A stretch of 64,000 bases of DNA from Scalesia atractyloides (lineage: Eukaryota > Streptophyta > Magnoliopsida > Asterales > Asteraceae): positions 60,866,102 through 60,930,101 of the forward strand of contig CAMTDV010001633.1 of NCBI GenBank assembly GCA_947069175.1, written 5' to 3'. The translations under genes were made by a program, and so were the position numbers. The notes beneath the pieces are model-generated. The model did not search any database, had not been told where the DNA came from, and saw only the letters and a program-made list of their open reading frames with translations. This document shows, piece by piece, positions 33,950-44,111 of this stretch; within the stretch, counting starts at the first letter, position 1; each line of letters opens with the position of its first letter.

Positions 33950-35422
33950 TTATGGACCGGTGATTTGAGCTTCTCCAATTTCGTGCCAACATACTGGAGA
34001 TCGGCACTTACGACCATATAAAGCTTCGAAAGGTGCCATGCCGATACTTGAATGATAGCTGTTGTTGTACGAAAATTCAACTAATGGTAGATGAGCGTCC
34101 CAATTTCCCTTGAAGTCTATAACACATGCTCGAAGCATATCTTCAAGAGTTTGGATGGTGCGTTCAGATTGTCCATCAGTTTGAGGATGATAAGCGGTAC
34201 TGAGGTCTAATCGTGTACCCAAAGCGGCTTGTACGGCTTGCCATGTTCGTGAAGTGAAACGACCATCACGATCGGAAATAATGCTTAACGGTACAGCATG
34301 ACGGCTTACGATTTCGCTGATGTAGATACGAGCTAACTTCTCGTTCTTGAAATCTTCGCGGATCGGAATGAAGTGAGCTGATTTTGTAAGACGATCAATG
34401 ATTACCCATATAGTGTCATACCCACCAGAAGTGCGAGGTAACCCGGTAATGAAGTCCATGGTTATGTTTTCCCACTTCCATACAGGTATTTCAGGTTGGA
34501 CCAGAAGTCCTGAGGGTCTTTGATGTTCAGCTTTTACTTTGGAACATGTAAGGCACTTGGAAACGAAAATAGCGATATCCTTCTTCATGCCAGGCCACCA
34601 GTAGGTGTATCGAAGGTCTTGATACATCTTGTCGGCCCCTGGGTGTACAGAGTATCGTGTTTTGTGCGCCTCATTCATAAGAAAATCACGAAGGTTGTTG
34701 TGATCGGGAATCCATATGCGATCTAGATAGTACAGAATTCCGTCGGATTTAGTTTCAATTTTAAGTTCAGCTCCACAAGACAGCTCCTTTCGTACTTCGT
34801 TTTCCGTTACTGAAACATGTTGGGTTTCTCGAATTTGATCTTTGATGTCGGTTATGATTTGCGAACATAGAAGACGAATGGAGTTCGCATAACCCTTTCG
34901 ACTGAGCGCATCGGCCACCACATTTGCCTTGCCAGGATGATACCGAATTTCACAGTCGTAGTCATTAAGAAGTTCGACCCATCTCCGTTGCCTCATGTTT
35001 AACTCCTTTTGATTGAAGATATGTTGGAGACTCTTGTGGTCAGTGTATATTTCACACTTAGTACCGTAGAGGTAATGTCTCCATATCTTAAGAGCGAACA
35101 CAACGGCTCCAAGTTCTAGGTCGTGGGTAGTGTAGTTCTTCTCATGAGTTTTGAGTTGTCTAGAAGCATAAGCTATCACTTTTCCTCTTTGCATTAGAAC
35201 ACAGCCTAGTCCTTGCCCTGACGCATCACAATAAACCACGAAGTCATCACAACCTTCAGGAAGAGTGAGAATAGGTGCGTCACAGAGTTTCTGTTTAAGG
35301 GTTTGGAAGGCTTCTTCTTGTTTGGGTCCCCATATGAAGGGTTTTCCTTTATGTTTTAAAGCCGTGAGTGGTACAGCGATGCGGGAGAAATTTGCAATGA
35401 AACGACGATAATAACCAGCCAA
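33950..35422 (-). pseudogene. RNase H and integrase, element C
   Basis: A 490-codon open frame. RNase H has Asp66 (YCDASG), Glu103 (DLELGA) and Asp128 (YTDHKS). Integrase has the zinc-binding HHCC set (His253, His260, Cys290, Cys293) and the catalytic triad Asp323, Asp384, Glu420 with the exact D-35-E spacing, so this portion looks catalytically complete. It is broken from RT upstream by a deletion/frameshift near 35,500 and from the integrase tail by one stop codon. Confidence 0.93.
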
Positions 35423-36414
35423 ACCAAGGAATGATCTTACTTCGGTTGGTGTACGTGGTGCTTGCCATTCTTGTACTGCTTTGTCTAAGGAATTGTACCT
35501 CTTTTAACCAGAATTCGCATTTGGAGAATTTGGCGTAGAGCTTTTCATTCCCTAAGAGTGTAAGGATGAGTCGGAGGTGTCGTTCATGATCAGACTTAGA
35601 CTTTGAGTAAATGAGGATGTCGTCGATGAAGACTATAACAAAGCGATCAAGATAGGGTTTGCAGACTCTGTTCATTAGATCCGTGAAGACAGCTGGAGCG
35701 TTGGTTAGACCAAATGGCATGACCATGAATTCATAATGACCATAACGAGTTCGAAAGGCGGTCTTTGGGACGTCTTCTTCATGTACTCTGAGTTGATGAT
35801 AACCAGAACGAAGGTCGATTTTTGAAAAATAGCTGGCGCCTTGAAGTTGGTCAAGAAGATCATCGATGCGAGGTAATGGGTAGCGGTTCTTGACCGTTAG
35901 CTTGTTGAGTTCTCTGTAGTCGATACACATGCGAAACGTTCCATCTTTCTTCTTCACAAAAAAGGACAGGTGCACCCCAAGGCGATGAGCTAGGACGTAT
36001 GAATCCTTTGTCAGTCAGCTCTTGCAATTGACTGGCCAGCTCTTGCATCTCGGATGGGGCTAACCTATAAGGAGATTTTGCAACTAGTGTAGCTCCAGGT
36101 ATAAGATCAATGCGGAATTCGACTTCTCTCACGGGAGGAAGTCCTGAAATGTCATCAGGAAAAACTTGCGGAAAATCTTTTAATACTGGGATGTCTTCAA
36201 GTTTCTTCTCCTTGGTTCCCTTTTTGACGACATGAGTTAGAAATGCGACATAATTCTTGCGGAGATATTTTCGGGCTTGAAGACAGGACATTAATTTGAG
36301 CCCTTTCGAAGGGGTTTCTCCAAAGATTCGTAGGGTCTGACCGTTTGTAAGAGGAATGCGTATAAACTTTTCGCGGCCTACAACTTCAGCATGATGTTGG
36401 CTGAGCCAGTCCAT
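35423..36414 (-). pseudogene. Protease linker and reverse transcriptase, element C
   Basis: Two overlapping frames (35,860-36,414 and 35,349-35,975) together cover WLSQHHAEV, SPYRLAPSEMQ, WGAPVLF, MCIDYRELNKL, MPFGLTNAPAVF and the intact catalytic box FIDD with ILIYSK. A one-base slip in a T run near 35,960 separates them. About 47 bases present in element A (the GHVVND to VDP region) are missing near 35,505, which shifts the frame before the connection domain. Confidence 0.9.
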
Positions 36415-37126
36415 ACCAATTTAATGTCAAAGCTTCCCAACTTCATAGGAATGAGGTCAACTGGAAAATCGTGATCGTTTAGGGTGAGAGTATTAATGAG
36501 ACCGGTTTTCCGTCAGCAACTTCTACCGCTATGGCTTCCATGAGTTTATCTCGAGTTTGGTTGAGGATGGATTCAAATTCTAAGGACACAAAACTTTTAT
36601 CCGCGCCAGTATCAAATAACATGGATGCATAACTACCATTGATGAGAAACGTACCGTTAACTACATTGTTGTCAGCCCTAGCTTGATTGGCGTTGATGTT
36701 GAAAGCTCTTCCCCTAGCAGGTGGAGGAGCTTGGTTAGCCTGGTTTACTGGATTTTCTTGAGCTTGGGCATGGATAATATTCACCAGGCGTGGACAGGTG
36801 TTCCTGAAGTGGTTCGGGTCTCCACAGTTGTAACAAGCCCGCATAGGTTGCACCATGGGATAGTTGGGTTGGTAGTAGGATTGGGCTACATGTTGGGTAG
36901 GTGGTAGTAGTAAAGGTTGTTGGGCTTGACCCACTATCTGATGGTGGGCTTGGGTTGAGGGCTGATGGCGGTTCGTTCGCTGAGGTACGCGACAGGTTTG
37001 AATGGTGTGACCTGCGCGACCACAGCCGGTGCAATGTTGGCAGGGATGATCAGGAAAATGATGGTATTGGCAACGGTTTCACTTTGGGTATGGGTCGGAG
37101 TATGGCCTTTTATATGGTGCAGGTGA
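36415..37126 (-). pseudogene. gag C-terminus and protease, element C, truncated
   Basis: Carries the CYNCGDPNHFRNTC zinc knuckle, the PPPARGRAFNIN linker and the protease motif LFDTGADKSF. Small deletions relative to element A lie near 36,420 (in the DII-GMDW region) and near 36,500. The gag N-terminus and leader are missing because a forward LTR (D) begins at 37,127. Confidence 0.9.
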
Positions 37127-38499
37127 TGTAACATCCGTCGAAAAACGGGTTTTCCAAACCCGCTTCGTTTATTAATCGAATAATCAGTTCAAATTTTTGT
37201 TGCTCATTTAATGCTTATTTTAATTTTAAACAATACATAACCAATAAACATTGTAGAAAATGGAAATTAAAATTGTTAAAAAATAAAAAAATAAAGTAAC
37301 TAAAAATAAAAAAGGCTGCCGGGTTTCGAACCCGGGTCAGCCGGAGACCTTAACACCAAACAATTAACCACTCCACCACTTGATGTCTTTGTGAAATCTA
37401 GGAAACAAATAAAACATAAGTTCATCTGTGAAGTCATCCGTTTGCGTCAAAAACTGAAACCGCTCATCGGCTCTCAACGGTTCAGACTGTTGAAGTTCGA
37501 TACTACTGAATATAACCGATAAACTGACGTTCTTAATCAATTTAGCCTTTAATGAACTTGAATTCATATGATGTTCGGGTTTAGAAACCGAAATATTTTA
37601 CTTCCTGAATTAATCTATCAATATCATCATCCCGCGACTCAAAATCATCCACAGAACCTCCAATTTCACTTTCGCTCTATTTTCAGTTCGTCGGAAACGT
37701 TTTCTGAAATCACCGGACTTTCGCCGGAAAACTGTGACACTCATCAAAACGGTAAATTTCTCAATTCTTTCATCTTCTATCTGTTGTTAGACTTTTGCTA
37801 ACTCAAACCTTTCAATCAGAATCAATCCCAGACGACGATATCGGATAATCAACACTCGCCGGAAGTTTTCTGAAAATTCCTAAATTGCGTTGTGAAACGG
37901 TATAATCATTCAAACCTTCTGATAACCTTGTTTAGTCATTCAATTTCACAATTAGTTAATCAAAACTGTTAATTGGTCCGCTCAGACGGAGTTAGTAAAA
38001 CAGAGCCGACGACTTTGCCGGAGTTTTGAGAAAAGTCATCATTCCGGTATGTCCTTTCCCAAAACTTTTCCTATCCGTGACATTTTAATCACTTATATGT
38101 CTGTTAATTGAATTGAACAAGATCAGTCGAAAATCAGTTGTCAGGGTTATAGTAACGAAGAAGATGAAGTTAGGCTATATATAAATTTAATATAAATCGG
38201 ATTATATCTCGGGTTAGACACATAGTCCAGCGGTGGACTGTGTGCATTTGTATCATAGAGTCCCGGGTTCGAGTCTGTCCTTATACCGATTCGTCACAAT
38301 AATCAGACTTTTTATAAAACCCAAATACGGAGACTTCCAGTTAGTATATAAGAGAAATAAAAACAAGTGTTTTAACCAGGTTAGACACACAGTCCAGCGG
38401 TGGACTGTGTGCAACGTTAAACCACAGGTCCCGGGTTCGAGACCTGTTATTCGCGCCGGTTCGATAGAATTAAATACTTTTTAGAATAAATGAATTTTG
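37127..38499 (+). mobile_element. LTR D, 5' portion only
   Basis: Starts TGTAACATCCGTCG and follows the LTR consensus for about 1,373 bp, then stops within ATAAATGAATTTTG. Sequence is closest to the LTR of element C (shared GAATTAAA..CTTTTTA..AATAAATGAATTTTG stretch). It includes an antisense tRNA-like module (37,314-37,388) and two sense modules (38,211 and 38,379). No PBS, no LTR end, no target duplication, so it arrived by or was cut by rearrangement. Confidence 0.85.
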
Positions 38500-38759
38500 G
38501 AAGTGGATAAAGAAGGTTTTGGAAGTGAATGTACCGGAAAGATGATCTTTCTCAGAACTCCGGCGAAATCGTCGGCTCTGTTTTATGAACTCCGTCTGAA
38601 CGGGCCAACTAATAGTTTTGATTAACCAATTGTGGAATTGAATGACTAAACAAGAGTTATCAGAGAGTTTAGATGCTCATACCGATTCACAGCGTGATTT
38701 AGAAATTTTCAGAAGTTTTCCGGCGACTGCAGATTATCCGATATCGTCGTCTGGGACCG
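38500..38759 (-). mobile_element. Reverse LTR fragment, probably remnant of element C's 5' LTR
   Basis: Nearly identical to 32,405-32,660 and in the same (reverse) orientation. Relative to LTR D just before it, it is an inverted copy of 37,838-38,093. It ends in GGGACCGA, directly joined to integrase sequence with a CGA microhomology. Confidence 0.85.
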
Positions 38760-38760
38760 A

Positions 38761-39697
38761 GAAGTTAGCTCGAATCTACATCAGCGAGATCGTAAGCCGT
38801 CATGGTGTACCTTTAAGCATTATTTCAGACCGTGTTGGTCGTTTCACTTCACGAACATGGCAAGCCGTACAAGCCGCTTTGGGTACACGATTAGACCTTA
38901 GTACCGCTTTTCGTCCTCAAACTGATGGGCAATCTGAACGCACCATCCAAACTCTTGAAGACATGCTTCGAGCATGTGTCATAGACTTCAAAGGGAATTG
39001 GGACGCTCATATACCATTAGTTGAATTTTCGTACAACAACAACTATCATTCAAGTATCGGCATGACACCTTTCGAAGCGTTATATGGTCGTAAGTGCCGA
39101 TCACCAATATGTTGGCACGAAATTGGAGAAGCTCAAATCACCGGTCCAGAATTAATACAAGAAACAACAGACAAGATCCATCAAATTCAAAACAACCTTC
39201 TAGCGGCACAAAGTCGTCAAAAGAGTTATGTTGACAAACGACGAAAGCCTTTGGAATTTAACATTGGTGACCAAGTACTTTTAAAAGTATCGTCGTGGAA
39301 GGGAGTAGTTCGTTTTGGCCAAAAAGGCAAGCTAGCACCACGCTACGTAGGACCTTTCAAGATACTCGAAAGAGTAGGACCTGTAGCATACAAGCTTGAC
39401 CTACCAGAAGAACTCAACAGAATTCACCCCACATTCCACGTATCAAACTTAAAGAAGTGCCTCGCCGATGAAAACCTCCATATTCCCTTAGAAGATATTC
39501 AGATCGATGAATCTATGCAGTTCATTAAGAGATCAGTAGAAATCATGGACTTCGAGAAAAAACGTTTAAGACGGAGTCGTATTCCAATTGTTAGGGTACG
39601 CTGGGAGTCGAAACGAGGACCTGAGTTTACTTGGGAACGTGAAGACTCAATGCGCGAAAAATACCCGCATCTTTTTCCTTTTACCACTACTACTTAA
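38761..39697 (+). pseudogene. Integrase C-terminal fragment, element A
   Basis: Begins at EKLARIYISEIV within the integrase core and is open to the normal end of pol. It keeps the second catalytic Asp (IISD) and the Glu 35 residues further (TDGQSE), and the chromodomain-like tail, but lacks RNase H, the zinc finger and the first Asp, so about 1 kb of pol is missing relative to the break at 28,061. The open frame extends upstream into the reverse LTR fragment (ATG at 38,642), giving a chance 351-codon chimera. Confidence 0.9.
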
Positions 39698-39713
39698 ATT
39701 TCGGACGAAATTT

Positions 39714-39730
39714 CAAAAAGTAGGAGATAC
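39714..39730 (+). other. Polypurine-tract-like sequence before LTR E
   Basis: AAAAAGTAGGAGATAC directly precedes the LTR start TGTAACATCC, the place where plus-strand synthesis is primed. The same position in element C reads AAAAGTAGGTGATAC on the minus strand. Confidence 0.65.
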
Positions 39731-41052
39731 TGTAACATCCGTCGAAAAACGGGTTTTCAAAACCCGCTTCGTTTATTAATCGAATAGTCAGTTACAAATT
39801 TTCGTTGCTTATTTAATGCTCTTTTTAATTTTAAACAATACATAATTAATAAATATATTAGAATTTATAAACTATAGTTAATAAACAATAAAAACGGTTG
39901 AAGAAAAAAATAAATGCCGCTGCCGGGTTTCGAACCCGGGTCAGCCGGCTCACTTAACACACAAGCCTTTCACCACTCCGCCACTTGACTTGTTTGTGTG
40001 ATCAATGAATCATATAAAACTTAAGTTCCACCGAGAGTTCATCTGTTTGCGCCAAAAACTGAAACCGCTCATCGGCTTTCAACTATCCAGACTGTTGAGT
40101 GATCGCGAGTTACTGATTATAACCGATAAATCAATTGCAGCCCACGTTCTCAATCAATTCAGTCTTCAACGACTCGATTCATATGATTTTCGAGATTGAA
40201 AACCGAAATCATATTACCTCCTGATTTACACTAACAATTTCATCGACTCATAACTTGGAAAAACTCGCAGAACCTTCAATTTCATTTGCGCTCTAATTTA
40301 TGTTCGTCGGAAACGATATCTGCTATCGTCGGACTTTCGCCGGAAAACCGAGACATACATCAAATCGGTAATTTTCTCAATCTTTCATTTTCAATCCATT
40401 GTTAGACTTTTACTAACTCAAATCCTTCAATCAGAATCTATCCCAGACGACGTTGTCGGATAATCTGCACTCGCCGGAAAATCTCTGAAAATTCCGAAAT
40501 CACGCTGTGAATCGGTAGAAACATCTAAACTCTCTGATAATTCTTGTTTAGTCACTTAATTTCGCAACTAATTGATCAAAATAGTAAATTGATCCGATCA
40601 GACGGAATTCACAAAACAGAGCCGACGACCTTTGCCGGAGTTCTGCGAAAAACATCTTTTCCGGTACATTCATTTCCAAAACCTTCTTTATCCATTACAT
40701 TTCAATCATTTATATGTTCGTTAATCGAATTAAACCAGAACAGTCGGATATTGTTGTCTGTGTCTTTGAACGAAGAAGATGAAGTCGAACATTGTGTATA
40801 AGTTTAATTTAAACAAGATATTAAACCGGGTTAGACACACAGTCCAGCGGTGGACTGTGTGCAAACACATAGCGCACGTCACGAGTTCGAATCTTACAAA
40901 CGCACCGGCTTTCCGAATTAAAACCAATTTTTTTAAACTGAATCAGAGTAGGTCCCAGGATGTTTTTAAGATTAATATAAACTGTAAGTTTAACAGATAA
41001 GACACACAGCCCAACTGGTTGGGCTGTGCGCTTACAAACCAAAGGACCCGAG
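39731..41052 (+). mobile_element. LTR E (3' LTR of element A), first part
   Basis: Follows the polypurine tract, so it is a 3' LTR. It matches LTR A with about 20 differences by eye over 1.3 kb. It holds the antisense tRNA-like module (39,915-39,991), a sense module (40,827) and the hairpin of the next (stem 41,005-41,028). It is interrupted at CCGAG (41,048-41,052) by solo LTR F. Confidence 0.92.
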
Positions 41053-41237
41053 TGTAACATCCGTCGAAAATGGATTTACCAAACCCGCTCCATTTATCAA
41101 CCGAACAGTCAGTCAAAATTTTCGTTGCGAATTAAATGCCCAAAATATTTTTAAACGATCCGTAATCAATTATTATATGGGAATATATATTTAGTTTTTG
41201 AAAAACAGTCAAAAATCGCAAAATAAAAATGAATTGT

Positions 41238-41325
41238 CTCTGCCGGGTTTCGAACCCGGGTCTGTACCGAATCAGATGTGGCTTATCTCTCAACACACAA
41301 ACCACTGCGCCGCTTGTTCTGTTTG
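41238..41325 (-). repeat. Antisense tRNA-like module in LTR F
   Basis: Minus strand has AAGCGGCGCAGTGGTTTGTG as A box and ACCCGGGTTCGAAACCCGGC as a perfect T arm/B box. Homologous to the module at 28,850. Confidence 0.7.
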
Positions 41326-42015
41326 TTATATATTTCAATCATTTAATTGATATAATAACGTTACAAATTCAAAACCGGCGCCCAAACGGTTCAGTCGTCG
41401 GAATCCCGGAATTCTCTTTAGTTTTAACACCAATTTACGTTATAACGTAAACCATTAAACAGATATCGGTTATAACCGATGTTTGAAGTCCGCGACACTT
41501 TTCAAAACCGCCGGAGATTTTAAATAAACGAATGCAGTCCAAAATCAGACCAAATACATCTCGTTTTCTCCTATAAATTGACCCACAACCGACGACAAAC
41601 ACTTTCGCTCAAAAATCACACCTTTTCTCGGCATATTTCCACTCGCCGGAACTTTCCTGTTTTTCGCCGGAAAACCGAGTTTTAATTTCTGAACCTCACT
41701 GAATCCCCTAAACCTTTACCGAAGTTACCCATACTCTTTCCAAGATTTCCGGAGACTTGCTGCTGCAAAGAACCTGACGCCGGAGTCGAATTCTGTCGCC
41801 GGATTGCTGCCGGAAAACAGAGAGCCCTGTCGGTATACTTTCTCCGCCCAGTTTCTTTTTCTTTTCACTTTTATCTTACCCTAATGGACAGTAATTCGCT
41901 AATGAAACCTGAATAAAACTCGAACCAGTCGATTTCCGATTTCTGGTTATTTTTCAGTGAAGAAGACGATGCACTTTCGTATCTTATAAGTTTAATTAAA
42001 ATCATGATATTAATC

Positions 42016-42608
42016 GGGTTAGACACACAGTCCAGCGGTGGACTGTGTGCACATAAAACGTTAATCATGCAAAGGTCTCGAGTTCGATTCCCGTCTCACA
42101 CACGCTGCCTTTAATAAAAACCAATTTTTGGGTAACCGAACCGGAGTCGTTACTAGTGTATGTTAAGTATATTGATAACCGGAATAATAACCAAGTTAGA
42201 CACACAGTCCAGCGGTGGACTGTGTGTTTGTTTATATCACTGGTCGCAAGTTCGAGTCCGGTCTCTTACATCGACTCGGACAATTATTAACTTTTTAAAT
42301 AGAGTCAGAAATGAAAACGGATAATTTGTACTTAAGTATAATAAAAACCGAATGATATAACATGTTGAACACACAGTCCAGCGGTGGACTGTGTGTTGGA
42401 TTAAACCACAGGTCCCGGGTTCGAGACCTGTGGAGTGCATGATCGTTTCGTTTAAACCGTTTTTAAATAAAAAGGATTTCTGTTTAATTCTAATTAATGT
42501 ATATATGTAATTAAAATCGGATATATAACGGGTTAGACACGTAGCTCAGTTGGTAGAGCTGCGTGCACGCGTACGGGAGGTCTCGGGTTCGAGCCTCACT
42601 CAGCGCAC
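42016..42608 (+). repeat. Array of four sense hairpin/B-box modules in LTR F
   Basis: Modules begin near 42,016, 42,193, 42,362 and 42,531 (about 170-bp spacing). Stems: CACACAGTCCA with exact complement at 42,024-42,049, 42,201-42,226 and 42,370-42,395; CACGTAGCTC with GAGCTGCGTG at 42,538-42,565. B boxes are GAGTTCGATTCC, AAGTTCGAGTCC, GGGTTCGAGACC and GGGTTCGAGCCTC. Confidence 0.85.
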
Positions 42609-43695
42609 AATAATCTGCCATTGAACCGGTTAACGGTCAGGTCAAAGTCAACTGGTCAAAGTCAACTGTAGCAAAAATAAAATATTTTTTATCATTTTTA
42701 TTTAATTATTTTAATTAAAAATCAATTATAAATACTTAAAAATAACATTTTTAAGATTAGAAAATAGCCTCAAACTCACAAAAATACACCCAACAATCCT
42801 ACTAAAATAGTTTAATAAAATTCGTTTACTTACCAAACCATAATGCGATTTATCTAGGTTAAATCTCACTCGTGGTTAAAACCACTTCGCGTGCATTCAA
42901 CGTCATCAACCGAACGCACCCACTGTGAGTGAATCTTACAATTCCCCCTTTTAAATTACACGTTTTGGGGTGTGTCATGTGTTATGATAATAATTAATTT
43001 ATTTATTTAAACTTGTGCCATACCACATCATGACTTAAACTTAGATTGTTTTTATTGTTGTGATTTACTTATTGCCTTTTGTCAAGTCATATGAAACTCA
43101 TACATTAAGCCCATCAGTTCCTCGTGGGAGACGAGTAGAACATCGCGTGCTTCACATCAAATTCATTATTATTCATGTGTGTATCATTGAGTTTATATTG
43201 TTTGTAGTGTGTTATTCATATTATCATGTTTATGCAATTCATTCATCAGGCCCCTCAGTTCCTCGTGAGAGACGAGTTGAGCATCGCGTGCCTTTAATTG
43301 TTCCATTATTGTTCATGAGTGTTTTCATTTAACATCTTATGATTATTGATCAAGTTACATCTAATTTTACTCATGTTTGGTTGTGCACATATTTCATAAT
43401 CAATTTAAATAAATTGTTCAAATGATTTCCATAGGATTCACTCGCCAACATTATGTTGATCCAAAAACCTTTTTACACATGATACAGGTGAACAGGTTGA
43501 AGCAAGGATAACATAGGATATGCCTTAGAAGAGAACAAAGAAGTTAGATTGTTAGTTAGATCATGTTGTAACATTATTGTAAATTTCCATTTAATTTGTA
43601 TTAATGAATATGAAACGTTTAATAAATGTCATGAGCTTTGATGATAACCCAATCATGCCCCGATCACCTTATCCGCTGCGGGTCGGGGTGTGACA

Positions 43696-44106
43696 CCGAG
43701 TTCGATCCGGTTTCCCTGCAACCGGTTCAACCATTTAAATTCTTTTAATATAAAACCAAATAAATTAACATTTAGTTTGTATATATATATAATTAAAACA
43801 CAGATTATTTCGGGTTAGACACGTAGCTCAGTTGGTAGAGCTGCGTGCACGCGTACGAGAGGTCTCGGGTTCGAGCCTCACCCAGCGCACACATAAGTCA
43901 CTGTTCGACCGGTCAACGGTCCGGTCAACGGTCCGGTCAACGGTCAACAAAAAGTCAACAATTTTTTATTTTTATTTATTTATTTAATTTAAAAATCAGT
44001 TAAAAATACTTAAAAATAATATTTTTAAATTTAGAAAATGACCTTAAACTCACAAAAATAAATCTAAAAATCCTATTAAAATTGTTAATAAAATCCACTT
44101 ATTTAC
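43696..44106 (+). mobile_element. LTR E, second part, truncated
   Basis: Resumes at CCGAGTTCGATCC, the B box split by insertion F, includes the TAGCTCAGTTGGTAG module (43,813-43,890) and the GGTCAAC array, and ends at CCACTTATTTAC. About 880 bp of LTR 3' end is absent. The next bases (AAAAA) are filler before the second copy of the large duplicated segment. Confidence 0.9.
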
Positions 44107-44111
44107 AAAAA

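Larger units (their letters stand above)
41053..43695 (+). mobile_element. Solo LTR F (same subfamily as B)
   Basis: TGTAACATCCGTCG to GGGTCGGGGTGTGACA, 2,643 bp, flanked by perfect duplications CCGAG (41,048-41,052 and 43,696-43,700). It aligns along its full length with solo LTR B, including the GTTCCTCGTGnGAGACGAG words (43,115; 43,257). It carries one antisense and four sense tRNA-like modules. Confidence 0.93.

Noticed and set aside
38642..39697. A complete 351-codon protein-coding gene
   Set aside because: Its first 39 codons are antisense LTR sequence joined to a truncated integrase; treated as a chimera of retroelement fragments.
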